A stretch of DNA of 64,000 nucleotides from Flammeovirga kamogawensis (lineage in GTDB: Bacteria; Bacteroidota; Bacteroidia; Cytophagales; Flammeovirgaceae): positions 372,001-436,000 of the forward strand of contig NZ_CP076128.1 in assembly GCF_018736065.1 (NCBI RefSeq), in the 5' to 3' direction. Below are positions 36,573 to 45,341 of this stretch, one piece after another. The notes beneath the pieces were generated by a model that saw only the letters and a list, made by a program, of their open reading frames with translations, was not told the DNA's origin and did no database searches. A program made the translations under genes and the position numbers. Each line of letters opens with the position of its first letter. Within the stretch, counting starts at the first letter, position 1.

Positions 36573-37388
36573 ATGTCGAAATTAAAAATTCTCTACGTTT
36601 CAAGTGAGATAAATCCATTTTTAAAAACTTCTGAAGTTGCAGATTATGTTAGGAAGCTTCCACAGTCGATGCAAGAAAGAGGTATGGAAATCAGAATTAT
36701 GGTTCCTAGATTTGGTTTAATCAACGAGCGTAAGAACAGGTTGCATGAGGTAGTAAGACTTTCGGGGATGAATATTGCCGTAGGTGAAGATGAAAAACCA
36801 CTAACAATAAAGGTGGCTTCTATTCAGAGTGCTAAATTGCAAGTATACTTTATTGATAACGAAGATTATTTCCATAGAAAATCTGTTTTCAGAGATAAGA
36901 AAAGCGATGAGTTTTTCGAAGATAATGATGATAGATCAGTATTTTTCTGTAAAGGGGTAATCGAAACTGTAAAGAAATTGGGCTGGGCTCCAGATGTTGT
37001 TCATTGTAACGATTGGTTCACAAGTTTCATTCCTTTATATTTAAAAACTTCATATAAAAATGATCCTATGTTCAAAAATGCAAAAACTGTATTTACAGTT
37101 TATGATACGCAGTTTGATCATAAATTCGATCATGATGAATTGACTAAGAAAGTGAAAATGCTTGATATCGATGATTCAATGCTTCAAGATCTTTCAACAG
37201 CAGATTACAACAGTTTTATAAAAATTGGTTCAGAATATGCCGATAAAGTAACTAAAGGATCTCAATCAATTAATGATTCAGTTGCTGAAGTTTTATCTGG
37301 ATATGGTGAAAAAGTTGCTGAAGATATTCAAGAAGGAGATGAATATGCAGAGTCATATTATGATATATATACTGGATTAGCAGAGTAA
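36573..37388 (+). CDS. glycogen/starch synthase N-terminal domain protein
   Basis: 271 residues corresponding only to the N-terminal GT5 half of glycogen synthase; the C-terminal GT-B half is absent. It begins with KILYVSSEINPFLKTSEVADYVRKLP, where active enzymes have a KTGGLAD loop. Here GG is replaced by Ser20-Glu21. VVHCNDWFTSFIPLYLK matches the usual HxHDWxT region. An acidic tail follows. The loss of the C-terminal half and the glycine loop argues against glycogen synthesis, so it may be a regulatory or structural relative. It is followed by DUF4270 and glmS, a conserved-looking envelope neighbourhood. Confidence 0.8.
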   Translation: MSKLKILYVSSEINPFLKTSEVADYVRKLPQSMQERGMEIRIMVPRFGLINERKNRLHEVVRLSGMNIAVGEDEKPLTIKVASIQSAKLQVYFIDNEDYFHRKSVFRDKKSDEFFEDNDDRSVFFCKGVIETVKKLGWAPDVVHCNDWFTSFIPLYLKTSYKNDPMFKNAKTVFTVYDTQFDHKFDHDELTKKVKMLDIDDSMLQDLSTADYNSFIKIGSEYADKVTKGSQSINDSVAEVLSGYGEKVAEDIQEGDEYAESYYDIYTGLAE

Positions 37389-37419
37389 TTTTTGCTTTTT
37401 AAGTATTTTTATAAAAAAA

Positions 37420-37451
37420 AGGCTGTCGAAATACGATCGATAGCCTTTTTT
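37420..37451 (+). terminator. intrinsic terminator of the glycogen synthase-like gene
   Basis: AGGCTGTCG pairs with CGATAGCCT (one wobble), with A before and a run of T after. It lies 31 nt past the stop codon. Confidence 0.88.
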
Positions 37452-37585
37452 GTTTGTGTACTTCTATATAATTTGCAATTTTTGTCGAACCGTATTTATA
37501 CTTTGCTTTCAACCATTTTACCGAATCCATTGTCATTCCAATGAAAGGTTATATAAGTGAACCTTTTTAAATGATATTTTCCGAG

Positions 37586-39028
37586 ATGAATATAAAAACA
37601 GTTTTTACCAGAGCGATTTTATTTTTTGCAATTATTTTTTGTTTTGCATGTGAGCGAACAGACTTACAAACTATCGTTATTGGTGGTGATCTAATAGATG
37701 ACCAGACTCAAATGTGTTACGCAGATACTTTTGAAATAGATGTGGAAACACATTATATGGATTCTTTATATACAAAGAATGGAGCTTACTTCTTAGCTGG
37801 TTATGTAGATAATGGAGCAGAGATAGGCCAAACAAAAACGTCTGCTTTTACTCAATTAAGTATTGGGTCTGAAGAAGCATTAAACTTTGATGACAGGGAA
37901 CTTGATTCATTATCACTTTCATTGGCATTAGACAAGACTTCTATTTATGGTGATACTTCACAAACTATCACATTGGAAGTTTATGAACTAAGTGAAACTA
38001 TTAAAGGTGATTCTGCAGAATATTTCTCTACAGATTCTGTAAAATATTATACTGAAGTTTTAGGCTCGAGAACTTTTAAAGTTTCAGATATTGAAACAGA
38101 TACTGTTAATATTGTGTTATCTAACACATTTGGTCAAAAAATAATTGATGGAGCTGAATATGCTGATCAAGATGATTTTGCTAGTAAAATTAAAGGTTTG
38201 GCTATTCGTGTAAAAGATGGACAAACTGCAGCTTGGGCTGGAAAGTATAGTTTGGAAAATTATGGTACTGTAATGAATTTACATATGCATTACTTCGGTG
38301 ACACGAATGAAGATACTATTCGTACAACATACTATTTTGGTTTTAAAGAAAGATTTAATCAGATTGATTATACACCTGGAACATTAACTCAAAACATTAA
38401 AATTGGGGATGTTGTTAATTCTGAAAATTCAAGTAATTATGGTTTTGTATTCGAAGGTACAGGTATGGTAGCAAGAATTAAATTTCCTTCTTTAGTGAAT
38501 CTATTTAGAAAAACAGGGCAAGCAATTACAAGTGAATCAGATACAATACGTGAAGTTCATATCAATCAAGCACAGTTAGCAATATCAGCTATCGGTGTTG
38601 ATGATCCAGAATTTAAAATTTATCCAGCAACAAATACTCCTCCACCAAGTGGATTATATTTTGGTTTTATGAATTCAGATGGTACAATTCAAACTGTATC
38701 TCCAGATTCTAAACAATATAAATTATTACAAGCACAGTATCCTTCTTCAGGAGATTATCAAATTCCATATAGTTCTTCTACTCAAGTTTACGGTTGGGCA
38801 AAACTAGCCGAATACTTACAAGAGAGAACATTTAGAGAAATTGAAGGATTACCTTTGGAAGATGATGGCCTAGTAATTTTACCCAATCAACAATCAACTT
38901 CAATAAGAAAACTTATTTTCGCAGATGATAAGAATCCGTTAAATCATCCGCTAAATGGTCAAGCAATGAAACTTAAGCTAATTGTTTATTATGCTGTTTT
39001 CAACGACCCAACTTACATTTGTAATTAA
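37586..39028 (+). CDS. DUF4270 lipoprotein
   Basis: About 480 residues from the ATG at 37586 (an ATG at 37571 is also possible). A hydrophobic signal ends in CFAC, so Cys22 is a likely lipidation site, although the lipobox is loose. The remainder matches the DUF4270 layout: DLIDDQTQMCYADTFEIDVETHYMDSLYT near the start, repeated beta strands, an AWAGKYSLENYG-type middle region and RKLIFADDKNPLNHPLNG near the end. Its role is unknown; surface or periplasmic beta-sandwich proteins of this kind recur upstream of glmS in Bacteroidota. It precedes glmS by 29 nt. Confidence 0.8.
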   Translation: MNIKTVFTRAILFFAIIFCFACERTDLQTIVIGGDLIDDQTQMCYADTFEIDVETHYMDSLYTKNGAYFLAGYVDNGAEIGQTKTSAFTQLSIGSEEALNFDDRELDSLSLSLALDKTSIYGDTSQTITLEVYELSETIKGDSAEYFSTDSVKYYTEVLGSRTFKVSDIETDTVNIVLSNTFGQKIIDGAEYADQDDFASKIKGLAIRVKDGQTAAWAGKYSLENYGTVMNLHMHYFGDTNEDTIRTTYYFGFKERFNQIDYTPGTLTQNIKIGDVVNSENSSNYGFVFEGTGMVARIKFPSLVNLFRKTGQAITSESDTIREVHINQAQLAISAIGVDDPEFKIYPATNTPPPSGLYFGFMNSDGTIQTVSPDSKQYKLLQAQYPSSGDYQIPYSSSTQVYGWAKLAEYLQERTFREIEGLPLEDDGLVILPNQQSTSIRKLIFADDKNPLNHPLNGQAMKLKLIVYYAVFNDPTYICN

Positions 39029-39057
39029 ATTATTATTCATCACAAACAAATAAACTT

Positions 39058-40896
39058 ATGTGCGGAATTGTCGGTTACGTAGGACATAGACAAGCACTTG
39101 ACATTCTTATCAAAGGCTTAGAGCGCTTAGAATATCGCGGTTACGATAGTGCCGGTGTATCATTAATAGAAAATAAAGACGTTAAAGTTTTTAAGTGTAA
39201 AGGCAAAGTTGCAGATTTAAAAAAGCAATTAAAAGGTCAAGACACTAAAGGCTCTACAGGAATAGGACATACACGTTGGGCTACTCATGGTGCACCTAAC
39301 GATGCAAATGCACATCCTCATTACTCTTCAGATTCAAAATTAGCAATGGTTCATAATGGAATTATTGAAAATTATGGTGCATTAAAAGAAACATTAATTG
39401 AAAGAGGACATGTTTTTCATAGTGATACTGATACAGAAGTATTTATTCACTTTATTGAGCAGGTTCAAAAAGATAATAACTGTCCTTTAGACGAAGCAGT
39501 ACGTATAGCTTTAAATGAAGTTATTGGAGCATACGCTATTGTTATAACAAGTGAGGATAATCCAGGTCAATTAGTTGCTGCTCGTAAAGGAAGTCCACTA
39601 GTTATTGGCGTTGGAGAAAATGAATTTTTCTTAGCATCTGATGCTACACCTATCATTGAGTACACAAAAGATGTTGTGTATATTAAAGATGAGGAAGTAG
39701 TTTTATTAAAGGATGGTGAGATGATAATTACTGATGTTAAGAATGAAGTGCAAACTCCATATCTTCAAACATTAGAATTAGAACTAGAAGCAATTGAAAA
39801 AGGTGGGTATGATCATTTCATGATGAAAGAAATCATGGAACAGCCTAAGTCTGTTGCTGACTGTCTTCGAGGTAGAGTGATTGCTAAAGACAACCATGTT
39901 AAATTGGGTGGTATTTTTAATCATTTTGAAGATTTATTAAATGCAAATAGAATAATAATTGTTGCTTGTGGTACTTCATGGCATGCAGGTTTAGTTGCTG
40001 AATATATCATTGAAGAATTAGTACGTATTCCTGTTGAGGTGGAGTATGCGTCTGAATTTAGGTATAGAAATCCAATTATTGGAAAAGGTGATGTTATGAT
40101 TGCTATTTCTCAATCAGGAGAAACGGCAGATACCTTGGCAGCAATGTCTTTGGCAGAATCTAAAGGAGCAACTGTTATTGGTGTTTGTAATGTGGTTGGG
40201 TCATCAATTGCAAGAAACTCTCATGAAGGTGCTTATACACACGCTGGACCAGAGATTGGTGTTGCAAGTACAAAAGCATTTACTGCTCAGTTGACTGTTT
40301 TGACAACAATGGCATTAATGTTAGCAAAGGAAAAAGGATCTTTAACGGAGGCTCAATTACATGATCTTTTGGTTGAATTTGAAAATATCCCTGCGAAGAT
40401 TGAAGCTGTTTTAAAAACAGATGCTAAAATAAAAGAAATGTCAGCATTGTATAAAGATGCTAAAAACTTCTTATATTTAGGTAGAGGATTTAATTTCCCT
40501 GTTGCACTAGAAGGTGCTCTGAAACTAAAAGAGATATCATATATACATGCAGAAGGTTACCCAGCTGCAGAAATGAAACATGGTCCTATTGCTTTGATTG
40601 ATGAAGAAATGCCTGTAGTTGTTATTGCAACTAGAGATAGTTCTTATGATAAAGTAGTTTCAAATCTTCAAGAAGTAAAAGCTCGTAGTGGTCGAGTAAT
40701 AGCTATCGTAACAGAAGGAGATGCTTTAATTCCGAACATGGTAGACCATGTAATTGAAGTTCCTGATACTCATGAAGTATTGATGCCTATGATTTCTTGT
40801 GTACCATTACAGTTACTTTCATATCACATTGCTGTTATGAGAGGTTGTAATGTAGATCAACCAAGAAACTTGGCAAAATCAGTTACAGTAGAATAA
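39058..40896 (+). CDS. glmS: glucosamine-6-phosphate synthase (isomerising)
   Basis: 612 residues. It makes glucosamine-6-phosphate from fructose-6-phosphate and glutamine, the entry to UDP-GlcNAc for peptidoglycan and LPS. The N-terminal nucleophile Cys2 starts a GATase domain (MCGIVGYVG, HTRWATHG), followed by two SIS domains with CGTSWHAG, SQSGETADT and AEGYPAAEMKHGPIALID. The C-terminus PRNLAKSVTVE carries the conserved lid. No glmS ribozyme is seen in the short leader. Confidence 0.97.
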   Translation: MCGIVGYVGHRQALDILIKGLERLEYRGYDSAGVSLIENKDVKVFKCKGKVADLKKQLKGQDTKGSTGIGHTRWATHGAPNDANAHPHYSSDSKLAMVHNGIIENYGALKETLIERGHVFHSDTDTEVFIHFIEQVQKDNNCPLDEAVRIALNEVIGAYAIVITSEDNPGQLVAARKGSPLVIGVGENEFFLASDATPIIEYTKDVVYIKDEEVVLLKDGEMIITDVKNEVQTPYLQTLELELEAIEKGGYDHFMMKEIMEQPKSVADCLRGRVIAKDNHVKLGGIFNHFEDLLNANRIIIVACGTSWHAGLVAEYIIEELVRIPVEVEYASEFRYRNPIIGKGDVMIAISQSGETADTLAAMSLAESKGATVIGVCNVVGSSIARNSHEGAYTHAGPEIGVASTKAFTAQLTVLTTMALMLAKEKGSLTEAQLHDLLVEFENIPAKIEAVLKTDAKIKEMSALYKDAKNFLYLGRGFNFPVALEGALKLKEISYIHAEGYPAAEMKHGPIALIDEEMPVVVIATRDSSYDKVVSNLQEVKARSGRVIAIVTEGDALIPNMVDHVIEVPDTHEVLMPMISCVPLQLLSYHIAVMRGCNVDQPRNLAKSVTVE

Positions 40897-40906
40897 TAAT
40901 ATACAG

Positions 40907-40952
40907 CAGTAGTTATTAGTAATAACATTAATAACTACTGTGTTTTGATTTT
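40907..40952 (+). terminator. hairpin after glmS
   Basis: CAGTAGTTATTA pairs with TAATAACTACTG around a 10-nt loop and is followed by TGTTTTGATTTT. It lies just before the DUF4290 ATG at 40957 and may partially terminate glmS transcripts. Confidence 0.65.
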
Positions 40953-40956
40953 AAAT

Positions 40957-41655
40957 ATGCGCGACGAATATACGTACAATACAGGTAGAACAGATATCAT
41001 CCTAAAAGAGTATGGTAGAAATATTGAACAACTTGTAAAGTTTATATCATCTTTAGATGACAAAGCTTTAAGAACTCAATATGCTTATACTTTAATTGCA
41101 TTAATGAAGCAATTGCATCCAATTCAAAAACAACTAGATGATAGTCAACAAAGAATATGGGATCACTTGCAAGTAATGTCGGATTTTGAATTAGATATTG
41201 ATTCTCCTTATCCAACACCCACTGAGAATATGATGTTTAAAAAACCTCGTAAAGTGGAGTATAATTAAACACATATTCGTTTTAAGCATTTTGGTAAGAA
41301 CTTAGAGTTAATGGTAAAAAGTGCTTTAGAGCAGGAAGACCAAACTGCTAAGGAAATCGCTTTTACTAAAATTGTCCATTTAATGAAGTCATTCTATTCT
41401 GCTCAAGTTAATGATCAGATTGAGGATGAGGTTATTATTAATACGTTGAACTCTTTGGCTAAAGGCCAAATCAACATGAGGGAGATTAAAGAGAAGTATC
41501 CTGAATGTTTTAAAAATGTGAAATTACCACCATCTTCTGGAAATAATAAAGGAAACATGCAAGGTAATAATAGCAATCATTCAAATCGTTCAAACAATTC
41601 AAATCGCTCTAATAATAACAATAATAAAAACAGGAGGAAAAAGAGGAGAAAGTAA
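40957..41655 (+). pseudogene. DUF4290 gene split by an in-frame TAA
   Basis: The first part (40957-41268) encodes the N-terminal DUF4290 half: YNTGRTDIILKEYGRNIEQLV, ALMKQLHP, FELDIDSPYPTP and KPRKVEYN. A TAA at 41266-41268 ends it. The same reading frame then continues without interruption as THIRFKHFGKNLELMVKSALEQED and on to a second stop at 41655. This is exactly the expected continuation of the family, where a single polypeptide of similar total length is normal. The second half has an ATG at 41311 and ends in an Asn/Ser-rich and Arg/Lys-rich tail. A single CAA-to-TAA or AAA-to-TAA change, a sequencing error, reinitiation or readthrough would each explain it. Confidence 0.8.
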
Positions 41656-42630
41656 TTACCCTCTTAAGTAAGTTGTTATGTAATAAACAACTCCTAAGAA
41701 TAACATCATTATAGCTGTTGCTTTATTTAATCTCAAATATCTACTTGAGAATGATAGAACACCTGCTAAAAGACATATAAGTATCGCAAAGATCAAATCA
41801 TAATTAAGGGTATAATCGTATAAGGTTGTACCCTTAATTGTTAATAAAGAAGGAGCAATTAAAAAGTTTATAATGTAAGAACCCATAATATTTCCAATAG
41901 CAATATCATGTCTTTTACTTTTTAATGCTGATAAGGTGGTTGTGATTTCAGGCAATGAAGTACACACAGCCATTATACTAACACCAATGAACCTTGGGTT
42001 AAGACTAGTATATTCACTAAGTAATAGAGCTTCTACAACAGATATATAAGCCCCACCAGCAATAATTAAAAAGCCAATTATAATATCTCTAACAATAAAA
42101 TGATGTGAAAGAATACCTTTAGGAATTCTTTTAATCATTAAAATTTCTTTTTTGTTTTTAGAGCTACCAAAAATTATCAAGTAATAGGTAATAAATAAGC
42201 CAATTAAAAAGATACTATCAAGAGATGATAACGTATTTTCAGTAGCGTTAAAAAATAGTTTTTTATTGAGCAACAAGAATAATAAAGAGCCACTTAAAAC
42301 GGCAAAAAATGTATCTCTATAAATATTTTTTGCAATTACTCTAATATTTACAAAAAGAGCTGATATACCTAAGCCAAAAACAATATTGAAAGTATTACTA
42401 CCTATGATCGTCCCAAAGGCTAATGTTTCTGCACCTTTATAACTAGAGATAAGTGCTACAGAAATTTCTGGAATAGAAGTACCCAAAGCGACTAAAGTTA
42501 AACCTATATGTACACCAGAGAAGTTTGTTTTAGCAGATAGTACAGTAGCTCCTTTAGTTAACATTAAAGCTCCTTGCCTCATAAGGAGAATACCTGTTAA
42601 ACTTATTAGAATATGAATAAATATATCCAT
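41656..42630 (-). CDS. CaCA-family Na+/Ca2+ exchanger (YrbG-like)
   Basis: 324 residues with about 10 hydrophobic helices in two related halves. The first alpha repeat has LVALGTSIPEISVAL (residues 47-60) and GSNTFNIVFGLG (about 77-88), as expected. The second has CTSLPEITTTL (about 223) and GSYIIN where most members have GSNIFN. It should exchange cations across the inner membrane; ion choice is uncertain because of the second-repeat changes. Its stop abuts the end of the convergent DUF4290 gene, and it is last in an operon with the omega-amidase and lipoprotein. Confidence 0.88.
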   Translation of the reverse strand: MDIFIHILISLTGILLMRQGALMLTKGATVLSAKTNFSGVHIGLTLVALGTSIPEISVALISSYKGAETLAFGTIIGSNTFNIVFGLGISALFVNIRVIAKNIYRDTFFAVLSGSLLFLLLNKKLFFNATENTLSSLDSIFLIGLFITYYLIIFGSSKNKKEILMIKRIPKGILSHHFIVRDIIIGFLIIAGGAYISVVEALLLSEYTSLNPRFIGVSIMAVCTSLPEITTTLSALKSKRHDIAIGNIMGSYIINFLIAPSLLTIKGTTLYDYTLNYDLIFAILICLLAGVLSFSSRYLRLNKATAIMMLFLGVVYYITTYLRG

Positions 42631-42636
42631 CGAATA

Positions 42637-43428
42637 CTATAAATGAAGATTGAAGTGATCAGCATCTAAATGAGCAGGGAATTTTTCTCGAATACTCTGA
42701 ACTTCATTATAATCGAGCGTTACAATTTTGATTTCATCTTCTTCATTCGGAACGTTTAGTAATTCACCTTTTGGTGTGTAAGCAACAGAAAATCCATTGT
42801 AATCAATCCCATTTTGATCTGCACCAACTCGGTTAACACCAATACTAAAGCTTAAATTCTCGAGCCCTCTTGCGTTTAATAAGGTCTGCCAAGCAGAGAT
42901 TCTAGCTTTAGGCCAATTACCTATGCATAATAAAATATCATAATCGTTATTTGTATTTCTACACCAAAGGGGAAACCTTAAATCATAACAAATAATAGGA
43001 TTAATTCTCCATCCTTTCCATTCTTCAATTAATTGGAAATTACCAGGACTAAAAGTCATATGCTCCGAACCCATTTTAAAAAGGTGTCTTTTATCATAAT
43101 GGGAGAGTGTGCCGTCAGGTTTTACAAAAAGAAGACGATTAAAAATTTGACGATCTTGTCTAACTGGGTAACTACCAATAATAGCAGCATCAAGTCGCTT
43201 TGCTTGTTGTAGCATCCATTTAGTCGTCGTTAGACCAATTGGTTCTGATAGTTCAGCTGCAGAAGGATGAAAGCCTGTAGTGAATAATTCTGGAAAAACT
43301 ACGAGATCAACATTTTCATCTTCAATCTCAGATAACTTTTCCTCTAACTCGGCCATATTTGCCGTAGGATTCATCCAGTGTATAGATGTTTGTACCAGTG
43401 CGATTTTTAATTGTTCCTGATGTCTCAT
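42637..43428 (-). CDS. nitrilase-family omega-amidase (YafV-like)
   Basis: 263 residues. The Glu-Lys-Cys triad is visible in VFPELFTTGF (Glu near residue 44), YDKRHLFKMG (Lys near 110) and NPIICYDLRFPLWCRN (Cys near 145). The alternating motifs and length match YafV/Nit2-type omega-amidases, which hydrolyse alpha-ketoglutaramate or similar amides in metabolite repair. It is 6 nt after the lipoprotein gene and 6 nt before the exchanger gene. Confidence 0.9.
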   Translation of the reverse strand: MRHQEQLKIALVQTSIHWMNPTANMAELEEKLSEIEDENVDLVVFPELFTTGFHPSAAELSEPIGLTTTKWMLQQAKRLDAAIIGSYPVRQDRQIFNRLLFVKPDGTLSHYDKRHLFKMGSEHMTFSPGNFQLIEEWKGWRINPIICYDLRFPLWCRNTNNDYDILLCIGNWPKARISAWQTLLNARGLENLSFSIGVNRVGADQNGIDYNGFSVAYTPKGELLNVPNEEDEIKIVTLDYNEVQSIREKFPAHLDADHFNLHL

Positions 43429-43434
43429 ATCTAA

Positions 43435-43917
43435 TTAATCTATCTTTCCTATAAAAGTTACGTAAAAGTAATCTCCATTATTAGCGTTCTGAAAAACAGC
43501 TCCACCAATAGCATTTGCATTTCTATCGTCTATGGTTGATCGACAAGTTTGTGTCATAATTTTGACAACTTCATTAGGGTCTAAATTACTAGATGCACTG
43601 AAACCCGTGCAACCTTTTGCATTTGCTCCAGTTTGAGCTTTGATTACGCTAGTGTACCTACTTATTATTTGATCATCTTTAGATATTTGTTCGCGTAAAC
43701 CAGGGTTATCTGCTAATTCAGATGCAAATCTTTTAGCTTGCTCAAAAAATATTGGATTAAATTCTAATTCCGTTAAATTTATTTCTTCTCTATGATCATT
43801 AATTCTATTCATAAAATCTTGGTCTAAACTTGTAGGTGAAGCCCAGTTGATTTCGTTGTTAGAATTGCAACTTATAAATAAAATTAAAGGTAGTATTATG
43901 TGGATTAATCTTCTCAT
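43435..43917 (-). CDS. CAP/SCP-like lipoprotein
   Basis: 160 residues with a lipoprotein signal (LILFISC, Cys17). The mature part resembles a small CAP/SCP domain: FMNRINDHREEINLTELEFN at the start, an Ala-rich helix (FFEQAKRFASELADN), a paired Cys (GCTGFS and QTCRS) and the ending DYFYVTFIG. The usual catalytic-looking His and Glu of CAP domains are not obvious, so the assignment is tentative. It would be anchored in the outer or inner membrane. Confidence 0.6.
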   Translation of the reverse strand: MRRLIHIILPLILFISCNSNNEINWASPTSLDQDFMNRINDHREEINLTELEFNPIFFEQAKRFASELADNPGLREQISKDDQIISRYTSVIKAQTGANAKGCTGFSASSNLDPNEVVKIMTQTCRSTIDDRNANAIGGAVFQNANNGDYFYVTFIGKID

Positions 43918-43944
43918 CTAAAAAATACTATTTAAGAATAGTGA

Positions 43945-43972
43945 TAAAAAAAGCCATCTTTTCAGATGGCTT
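43945..43972 (-). terminator. intrinsic terminator of def
   Basis: On the minus strand AAGCCATC pairs with GATGGCTT around a 6-nt loop and is followed by seven T. It separates def from the downstream lipoprotein gene. Confidence 0.9.
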
Positions 43973-43981
43973 GAAATATAA

Positions 43982-44542
43982 CTATTTTTTTGGAAATCTC
44001 ATTCGATATGAATGATTTGCTTTCCCTTTAGTGATATTATTTAATTTACTTTTGATTAATCTTTTCTTTATTGGAGAAAGATAATCTGTAAATAATTTAC
44101 CTTCAATATGATCGTATTCATGTTGAATAACACGTGCAGTCATTCCTGAGTAGACTTCTTCTTTTTCGTTTAATTCTTCGTCTAAGTATTTGATTTTAAT
44201 ACTTTCTTTACGAACAACTTCACCGTTAATTCCAGGTATACTTAAACATCCTTCGTCAAAACCACACTCTTCACCAAATTCCTCGATGACCTCAGCGTTA
44301 ATAAATGCAGATCTTAACCCTTGTTCTTTACTTTCCTCATCGATCATTAAGTTAGAGTCGATGACAAAAATTCTTTTAGCTATGCCAATCTGAGGACCAG
44401 CTAATCCTACTCCGCTAGCACCTTCCATTGTTTCAAACATATCGGCAGCAAGAGTTTTTACATCTTTAAGCTCTTCTTCAGAGAAGTCTTTTGCGACTTT
44501 TCTAAGAATAGGGTCGCCATATGCTACAACTGGATAAATCAT
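43982..44542 (-). CDS. def: peptide deformylase
   Basis: 186 residues. It removes the formyl group from nascent N-termini. All three motifs are intact: GVGLAGPQIG near residue 45, EGCLSIPG near 100 and QHEYDHIEGKLF near 140 with the two metal His and catalytic Glu. It follows ruvX on the same strand by 32 nt. Confidence 0.97.
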   Translation of the reverse strand: MIYPVVAYGDPILRKVAKDFSEEELKDVKTLAADMFETMEGASGVGLAGPQIGIAKRIFVIDSNLMIDEESKEQGLRSAFINAEVIEEFGEECGFDEGCLSIPGINGEVVRKESIKIKYLDEELNEKEEVYSGMTARVIQHEYDHIEGKLFTDYLSPIKKRLIKSKLNNITKGKANHSYRMRFPKK

Positions 44543-44574
44543 TTATTTTTTATTTTAAAAGTATATAAATCGGT

Positions 44575-44988
44575 CTAAAAGTTTTGATCAAGATAAGATT
44601 GTAAAATAATTGCAGCACTTATTTTGTCTACATTACCTTTAACTCTTCTATCTTTTTTCTTCATTCCACCTGCAATCATAGAGGCCTCAGCCATTTTAGA
44701 AGTGAAACGTTCGTCAATAAAAGTAATTGGAATTGATGGAAAGTTTTTCTCTAATTTCTTAGCAAAAGATTTAGTTGGCTTTGTGTTGTCTGTTTCCAAA
44801 CCATCTAAACCAACAGGTAAACCAATTACAAAACGCTCAACTTCTTCCTTAGCAATATAATCTTTAACAAATTGCATTGCTACATTTGTTTGAGCAGTAT
44901 CTAAAGAAGATGCGATAATCTTTAGAGGATCAGTTACTGCGAAACCTGTTCTTTTAGTGCCAAAATCTATGGCTAAAATTCTTCCCAT
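44575..44988 (-). CDS. ruvX: RuvX/YqgF pre-16S rRNA nuclease family
   Basis: 137 residues with RNase H-like motifs: MGRILAIDFGTKRTGFAVTD with Asp8, FVIGLPVGLDG, FIDERFTSKMAE and the final DKISAAIILQSYL. The family is described as a Holliday junction resolvase-like enzyme and, in E. coli, acts on 16S rRNA maturation. It is transcribed before def. Confidence 0.93.
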   Translation of the reverse strand: MGRILAIDFGTKRTGFAVTDPLKIIASSLDTAQTNVAMQFVKDYIAKEEVERFVIGLPVGLDGLETDNTKPTKSFAKKLEKNFPSIPITFIDERFTSKMAEASMIAGGMKKKDRRVKGNVDKISAAIILQSYLDQNF

Positions 44989-44993
44989 GTTTT

Positions 44994-45341
44994 TTATAGT
45001 GCAGCTTTTGCACGTTCAATTTCCTTTTTACTATTACCGACAAAAATATTATCATTTGCTAAAATAACAGGTCTTTTTAGAAAAGAGTACTCTTTTAGTA
45101 TTAACGATTTATAATCCTCTTCAGATAATTGCTTTTCATGCAATCCCATCGGACGAAATTGTCTAGATCTTCTGCTAAATAACGCTTCATAAGAACCCGT
45201 TAAAGCTTTCATCTCTTCTATTTGATCTTCAGTAATAGGTACCGTTTTAATATCTTGAAATTCATCGAATTTATCTTTTCCGATTTCTTCAATTATTCTT
45301 TTACAAGTACTACAGGTTGATAAATAATATATTTTAGACAT
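44994..45341 (-). CDS. ArsC/Spx-family thioredoxin-fold protein
   Basis: 115 residues, one ArsC domain. The N-terminal CSTC motif (Cys9 and Cys12 region) is followed by a helix, and the fold-conserved LKRPVILANDNIFVGN lies near the end with the cis-Pro. Glutaredoxin-dependent arsenate reductases have a similar Cys12, but the second Cys and the RPV segment fit a YffB-like or Spx-like protein equally. It overlaps the bestrophin gene by 8 bp and is 5 nt before ruvX. No ars operon genes are present, so arsenic resistance is not supported. Confidence 0.82.
   Translation of the reverse strand: MSKIYYLSTCSTCKRIIEEIGKDKFDEFQDIKTVPITEDQIEEMKALTGSYEALFSRRSRQFRPMGLHEKQLSEEDYKSLILKEYSFLKRPVILANDNIFVGNSKKEIERAKAAL

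Noticed and set aside
39029-39057. glmS ribozyme or riboswitch in the glmS leader
   Set aside because: Only 29 nt separate DUF4270 from glmS, too short for the ribozyme.
44994-45341. Arsenic resistance function for the ArsC-like protein
   Set aside because: There are no arsB, arsR or acr3 genes nearby and the protein overlaps bestrophin and precedes ruvX; a general thioredoxin-fold role is as likely.
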